Assembly: GCA_023418055.1 (NCBI GenBank)
Contig: JAEZDP010000031.1
Location: forward strand, 1 to 34,434
Direction of reading: 5' to 3'
Length of the DNA stretch: 34,434 bases
Source of the DNA: Acidobacteriota bacterium
GTDB taxonomy: Bacteria; Acidobacteriota; Vicinamibacteria; Vicinamibacterales; Vicinamibacteraceae
The notes under the pieces are model-generated. The model searched no databases, was not told the origin of the DNA, and saw only the letters and a program-made list of their open reading frames with translations. Positions 31,408-34,434 of the stretch are shown one piece after another. The number at the start of each line of letters is the position of its first letter. The first letter of the stretch is position 1. A program made the translations under genes and the position numbers.

Positions 31408-32376
31408 CTACCCCTCCAGCGCGCCACCGCAACTCGACCCGCTGCCCGCCGTACACCCGAAGCAGTGCTCGGCCGTCACGATGCGGCGTTGCAGGAAGGT
31501 AGGGAGGTCGAGCTGGTCGATGTTGGGACTCGTCTCCGACGACACGCCGAGCCCGAGGGCGTAGTTGAAGTCGCAATCCGACAGCCGGCCGTCCCACGCC
31601 ACGTGCAGTTGGTGGCGGCACATCAACGCCTCGACGGTCGCCGGGTTGAACCGCTCGCGCAGCAGCGCTCGGTAGGCGGCGTCCCGCCCCTCACGCGCCA
31701 GATCGCGCTCGAACCGGCCGATTGGCATGTTGGTGATGGTGAGCAGGCGCGTGAACTCCAGCCCCCAGCGCTCACGCAACTCGCGCCGATAGTCGGCCTC
31801 GAGCGCCGCCTGGGGTGCCGGCAGCGACGGACCACCGGGGTTGTACACGAGGTCGAGCGGCAGCGCCGCGTCGTGTCCGTACCTCACCTCGTTCAGCCGG
31901 CGCAGCGCCTCGATCGAGCCCGCATACGTCCCGCGCCCCCGCTGCGTGTCCACGTTGTCGGCCGTGTAGCACGGCAGGCTGGCCACCAGGTGCACGCGAC
32001 GGTCGGCAAACCACCGGGGCAAGTCGGTGTACCCCTCCTCGAGCAGAATGGTGAGGTTCGTCCGCACCATCACCCGGGCGCCCCGCGCCAACGCCTCGTC
32101 CACGAACCAGCGGAACTCGGGGTGCATCTCTGGCGCCCCACCGGTGATGTCCACCGTGTCGGCGCCGGTGCCTTCCACCGCCCGCAGCACCGCCTCCATC
32201 GTCGTGCGCGACATCGCCTCGGATCGCAACGGACCGCTCTCCACGTGGCAGTGCAGGCAGGCGAGGTTGCAGCGCAAGCCGATGTTGACCTGCACCGTGT
32301 GCACGCGCGGCGCGGGCCGCAACGGCAGCCCCGTGGCCTGCATCACCGTGCCGGCGAACGATCGTGGCTCGTGCAT
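31408..32376 (-). CDS. ArsS-type radical SAM/Cys-rich domain protein (rSAM_SeCys family)
   Basis: A 322-residue radical SAM enzyme. The 4Fe-4S/SAM motif is CNLACLHC (Cys 36, 40, 43) after VNIGLR; GGAPEMHPEF follows as the SAM-contact strand. The C-terminal domain ends HCFGCTAGSGSSCGG, the signature of the family annotated as arsenosugar-biosynthesis ArsS and also called rSAM_SeCys, because I recall some members carrying selenocysteine. Here every position is Cys. No arsM or other arsenic gene is adjacent, so arsenosugar synthesis is not established for this copy. It is divergent from the thioredoxin-fold gene across 85 bp. The ATG at 32376 lacks a strong Shine-Dalgarno. Confidence 0.88.
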   Translation of the reverse strand: MHEPRSFAGTVMQATGLPLRPAPRVHTVQVNIGLRCNLACLHCHVESGPLRSEAMSRTTMEAVLRAVEGTGADTVDITGGAPEMHPEFRWFVDEALARGARVMVRTNLTILLEEGYTDLPRWFADRRVHLVASLPCYTADNVDTQRGRGTYAGSIEALRRLNEVRYGHDAALPLDLVYNPGGPSLPAPQAALEADYRRELRERWGLEFTRLLTITNMPIGRFERDLAREGRDAAYRALLRERFNPATVEALMCRHQLHVAWDGRLSDCDFNYALGLGVSSETSPNIDQLDLPTFLQRRIVTAEHCFGCTAGSGSSCGGALEG

Positions 32377-32461
32377 CCACCGAGTATGGAAGGAAAGCGG
32401 GAAAGAAGGAACAGGAACCGCAGGCCCGGCGGCCGTGGCTGGTACGATGGAGCCAGACGCC

Positions 32462-33112
32462 ATGAGTTACTTCAGCGATCAGGAACAACACGCCATCGTC
32501 GAACGCCTGTCGACCATGACCGGGCCCGTGCGGCTGGTGCTCTTCTCTCAGGCCATCGGCTGCGACACGTGCCTCACGACCGAACGCATCCTGCAGGCGC
32601 TGGCCGAGGCCAACCCGCTCATCACCCTCGAGGTGAAGAATCCCGTGCTCGATGCCGACGACGCGAAGGCTTTCGGCGTGAGCCGGGTGCCGGCCGTGGC
32701 CATCGTCGGCGACCGTGACCGGGGCCTGCGCATGTATGGGGCGCCCGAAGGCTACGAGCTGGTGTCGCTGCTCGAGGCCATCCTGCTCGCGTCTGCCGGC
32801 GAGTCGCAGCTGAGCGACGCGACGCGCGGCCTGCTGGCCGGGCTGTCCACGCCTCGACACCTGCAGGTGTTCTCGACCCCCACGTGACCGCACTGTCCCC
32901 GGGCGGTCCGCCTGGGATGGCAGCTGGCGCTCGAAAGCGACATGGTCACCGTCGATGCGATCTCGGCCGTCGAGTTCCCCGACCTCGTCCGCCAGTTCCG
33001 CGTGACTGGCGTACCCAAGACCATCATCAACGACGAGGTGGACATCCTCGGCGCCGTTCCCGAAACCCAGTTCGTCGAGGCGGGCGTGGGCCCGCCGGCC
33101 CCCGAGCAGTAG
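32462..33112 (+). CDS. Two-domain thioredoxin-fold protein with predicted selenocysteine (PDO-like)
   Basis: 216 codons read from ATG 32462 (GGAG about nine bases upstream) to TAG at 33110-33112, in one frame, with a single internal TGA at 32885-32887 (codon 142). The N-terminal thioredoxin unit has CDTC at 34-37 and cis-Pro77 (RVPAV). The second unit reads QVFSTPT, then TGA, then PHCPRAVRL, so the TGA replaces the first Cys of a CPHC active site; cis-Pro185 (GVPKTIIN) follows at the normal distance. Two tandem thioredoxin folds match the length and layout of protein disulfide oxidoreductases (about 215-225 residues). Codon use stays coherent after the TGA. I read it as selenocysteine (U142-P-H-C145). 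Termination at the TGA would leave a 141-residue protein without the second active site. A nonsense mutation is the alternative. Confidence 0.8.
32885..32923 (+). promoter_or_regulatory. Candidate selenocysteine codon and bacterial SECIS hairpin
   Basis: After the UGA at 32885-32887, CUGUC (32893-32897) pairs with GGCAG (32919-32923), and CCCGGGC (32898-32904) pairs with GCCUGGG (32910-32916), with an AU bulge on the 3' side and a GGUCC loop at 32905-32909. Twelve pairs include two G-U. The loop begins 17 nt after UGA and with G, both within the known bacterial SECIS pattern; the E. coli fdhF element also has GGUC in its loop. SelB would bind this. Confidence 0.65.
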
Positions 33113-33119
33113 CGGTCCC

Positions 33120-33238
33120 GATCCGCGATCCCCGATCCCCGATCCCCGATCCCCGATCCGCGATCCGCGATCCGCGATCCGCGATCCGCGATCCGCGATC
33201 CCCGATCCGCGATCAGCTATCCCCGATCCGCGCTCCCT
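33120..33238. repeat. Heptad array of GATCCGC/GATCCCC, inverted copy of the 7639-7714 array
   Basis: In phase from 33120: GATCCGC, GATCCCC x4, GATCCGC x6, GATCCCC, GATCCGC, then variants GATCAGC, TATCCCC, GATCCGC and GCTCCCT. The reverse complement of the core has six GCGGATC followed by four GGGGATC, the order seen at 7644-7713. It fills the space between the convergent thioredoxin-fold and DUF192 genes and encodes the last residues and stop of the latter. Confidence 0.95.
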
Positions 33239-33635
33239 CTCTGATGTCGAGCCGGGCGGCAACCCCCGCCGCCAGCTCGATCACCGCACGGGCGCGCCTC
33301 ACCGAAACGAGCCGCCAGGGTCTCATCCGCTCCACCACGCGCAACACCCTGCCTTCGGCGTCGAGAAAGACCACGTCGATGGGAAAGCGCATGAACCACG
33401 TGTGAATGGACCACGCCGGCACGAGCAGCAGGCCTTCGTCAGCCGGCAGCGAGGAGCGGCCGAGTAGCCCCATCATGCGCGTCCATGCCGACGTTGCCGG
33501 CTCGATCGCGACCGTGAGCCCATCGGCGGCGCGGAGCGTGCGGGGCCACGGCTCCGGTCGCGGCGGACGGGCACCCTTGCGCGCGGCGGTCAGGACCCGG
33601 CACCGATGACGAGCGACTGGGCCGCCGCGTCGCAC
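33213..33635 (-). CDS. DUF192 family protein
   Basis: About 140 residues. The DUF192 core is clear: TVAIEPATSAWTRMMGLLGR, GLLLVPAWSIHTWFMRFPID, VVFLDAEGRVLRVVERMRPW and ARAVIELAAGVAARLDI. The function of this small beta-rich family is not known; many members are secreted, but no signal is evident here. The start is uncertain: I use GTG at 33635, overlapping the preceding gene; GTG at 33677 is another option and no ATG exists near the domain. The last residues (ARIGDS) and the TGA are encoded by the heptad array, indicating that the array intrudes into the gene end. Confidence 0.8.
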   Translation of the reverse strand: MRRGGPVARHRCRVLTAARKGARPPRPEPWPRTLRAADGLTVAIEPATSAWTRMMGLLGRSSLPADEGLLLVPAWSIHTWFMRFPIDVVFLDAEGRVLRVVERMRPWRLVSVRRARAVIELAAGVAARLDIREGARIGDS

Positions 33636-34132
33636 ACCGGCCCCTGCTGTCGCTGCTTGGCCCGCGACACGGCACACGTCAGGCGATAAAGGCCCGTGCC
33701 CTGCACGAAGCTGTACTGGGTGACGTCGAGGTCCCCCGTGAGCCCCGCTGCCCCGTACTTGACGACGATGACGGGATGGCCGTTGATTTCTGACCGCTCG
33801 GAGCTCACCACGCGCGCATGGGGCGCGCGCTGGGTGAGCGCCTCCACCTCGATCTCCTGGAACGTCTCGTCGATCTCGTCAGGCGCCAGTTCCACCCTGA
33901 GCACCTGGTAGTCGAGGGCAAGGCTGGCCTCGCCCTTCTTGTGCATGACCAGGGCGATGTTGCCGCCAGCGGCGGGTACGGCAATCCAGTCCTTCTTGGG
34001 ATAGCCGAACTCGACGTTGTACACGGTGCTGCGAAACGGCTTCATGTTCTTCGGCGGCTGCGCGTGAGCCGTGACGGCGACGGCGAGGGCGGCGGCACAC
34101 GTCAGCACGCGCGCACGCATTGCAATGGTCAT
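33590..34132 (-). CDS. Small secreted protein of unknown function
   Basis: 180 residues starting with a signal peptide (RVLTCAAALAVAVTAHA, cleaved before QPPK). The mature domain begins STVYNVEFGYPKKDWIAVPA, with the alternating pattern of a single alpha/beta domain of the kind seen in secreted PsbP-like or DUF1795-like proteins; this comparison is only a guess from appearance. A Cys pair (RLTCAVSR, GPVCDAAA) may form a disulfide. The ATG overlaps the phosphatase stop (ATGA), and the gene overlaps the DUF192 gene, so the three are an operon. Confidence 0.75.
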   Translation of the reverse strand: MTIAMRARVLTCAAALAVAVTAHAQPPKNMKPFRSTVYNVEFGYPKKDWIAVPAAGGNIALVMHKKGEASLALDYQVLRVELAPDEIDETFQEIEVEALTQRAPHARVVSSERSEINGHPVIVVKYGAAGLTGDLDVTQYSFVQGTGLYRLTCAVSRAKQRQQGPVCDAAAQSLVIGAGS

Positions 34133-34434
34133 GGTTCGTTCTGCCTTTCTCCGATGTCGACGATGACCGCCGTGATGTTGTCGCGGGTGCCCGCGGCCAC
34201 CGCTTCGTCCACGAGCCGCTGACACACGTCGAGATGCGCGCCAGACAACCGCGCGGGCTCGAGCTGTTCGACGCCGACCACGCCGTGCAGCCCGTCGGTC
34301 GACACGAGAAGACGCAGCGGCTGGTGCGCCGGCATCTCGGCCATCGAGGCCATCACGTCGCGTTCGACGCCGAGCGCGCGGGTGAGCGCGCGCCGCGTGC
34401 CCACCAGTTCGCCCGCCTCGTCCAGGCGGTCCAC
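34129..34434 (-). CDS. PP2C-type serine/threonine phosphatase (N-terminus outside window)
   Basis: The frame enters from the right edge and gives the C-terminal 101 residues. RRALTRALGVE, RLLVSTDGLHGVV (the strand ending in the metal-binding Asp-Gly) and AGTRDNITAVIVDIG (motif with the final metal-binding Asp) identify the PPM/PP2C fold as in PrpC/Stp. It would remove phosphate from Ser/Thr proteins, countering a Hanks-type kinase, which is not in this window. It is the first gene visible of a three-gene operon with the small secreted protein and DUF192. Confidence 0.9.
   Translation of the reverse strand: MDRLDEAGELVGTRRALTRALGVERDVMASMAEMPAHQPLRLLVSTDGLHGVVGVEQLEPARLSGAHLDVCQRLVDEAVAAGTRDNITAVIVDIGERQNEP

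Noticed and set aside
31408..31470. Selenocysteine in the C-terminal motif of the rSAM protein
   Set aside because: All motif positions are Cys codons and the frame ends normally; no in-frame TGA is present within the motif.
32877..32900. Frameshift splitting the thioredoxin-fold gene into two genes
   Set aside because: The two parts are in the same frame, separated only by the TGA, so no frameshift is needed.
33120..33238. Heptad arrays as a CRISPR array
   Set aside because: Units are 7 bp and contiguous with no unique spacers; no cas genes are present.
31772..33262. 496-codon minus-strand frame crossing the heptad array and the candidate selenoprotein gene
   Set aside because: The array is open in all six frames and joins unrelated shadow frames; the frame has no protein-like pattern.

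Overview
The window is GC-rich, densely packed bacterial chromosome. Its gene content (alternative complex III with a caa3 oxidase, WYFAEG-repeat secreted protein, YceI, MacB-type exporter, DUF192 protein) and its codon use suggest an Acidobacteriota bacterium close to Vicinamibacteria/Luteitalea. That placement is inferred from gene style, because no rRNA gene is present. I see no tRNA, rRNA, transposase, phage gene or CRISPR array.

Layout. 1-5 kb: end of a gamma-glutamyltransferase gene, a coupled secreted WYFAEG-repeat protein and a renalase-like flavoprotein. 5-7.6 kb: a ligase-associated exonuclease and an ATP-dependent DNA ligase. 7.7-8.9 kb (minus): YceI and free methionine-R-sulfoxide reductase. 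9.2-13.7 kb: a MacA/MacB-like exporter (adaptor, ATPase, two permeases) whose adaptor gene carries an apparent frameshift right after its membrane anchor. 13.7-15.8 kb (minus): a TAT-exported sugar-phosphate isomerase-like protein, an unknown protein and a PaaI-like thioesterase. 15.8-18.2 kb: a secreted beta-propeller and a TIGR00300-family (ornithine cyclodeaminase-like) enzyme. 18.3-31.1 kb (minus): one long respiratory operon, actA-actB-actC-actD-actE-actF, a small membrane protein, SCO, then cytochrome oxidase subunits II, I, III and IV. 31.4-34.4 kb: an ArsS-type radical SAM gene, a divergent two-domain thioredoxin-fold gene, DUF192, a small secreted protein and the end of a PP2C phosphatase gene.

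The respiratory operon encodes a quinol:cytochrome c oxidoreductase (ACIII) and its partner oxidase. ActA/E hemes and the heme domain fused to subunit II would pass electrons to CuA and then to an A2-type (YSHPAVY) subunit I, with SCO loading copper. A perfect TGTGA-N6-TCACA palindrome lies upstream of actA.

The most striking signals are two. First, the thioredoxin-fold gene at 32462-33112 is interrupted only by an in-frame TGA exactly at the first Cys of its second CxxC (U-P-H-C). A 12-bp hairpin with a GGUCC loop begins a few bases after it, as expected of a bacterial selenocysteine codon and SECIS; the gene is divergent from an rSAM gene whose family is also linked to selenocysteine. Second, intergenic spaces hold arrays of heptanucleotide repeats. 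Two GATC-type arrays 25 kb apart are inverted near-identical copies with the same internal block order, and two other arrays share a second pair of heptads, again inverted, which suggests a dispersed repeat family rather than independent slippage.
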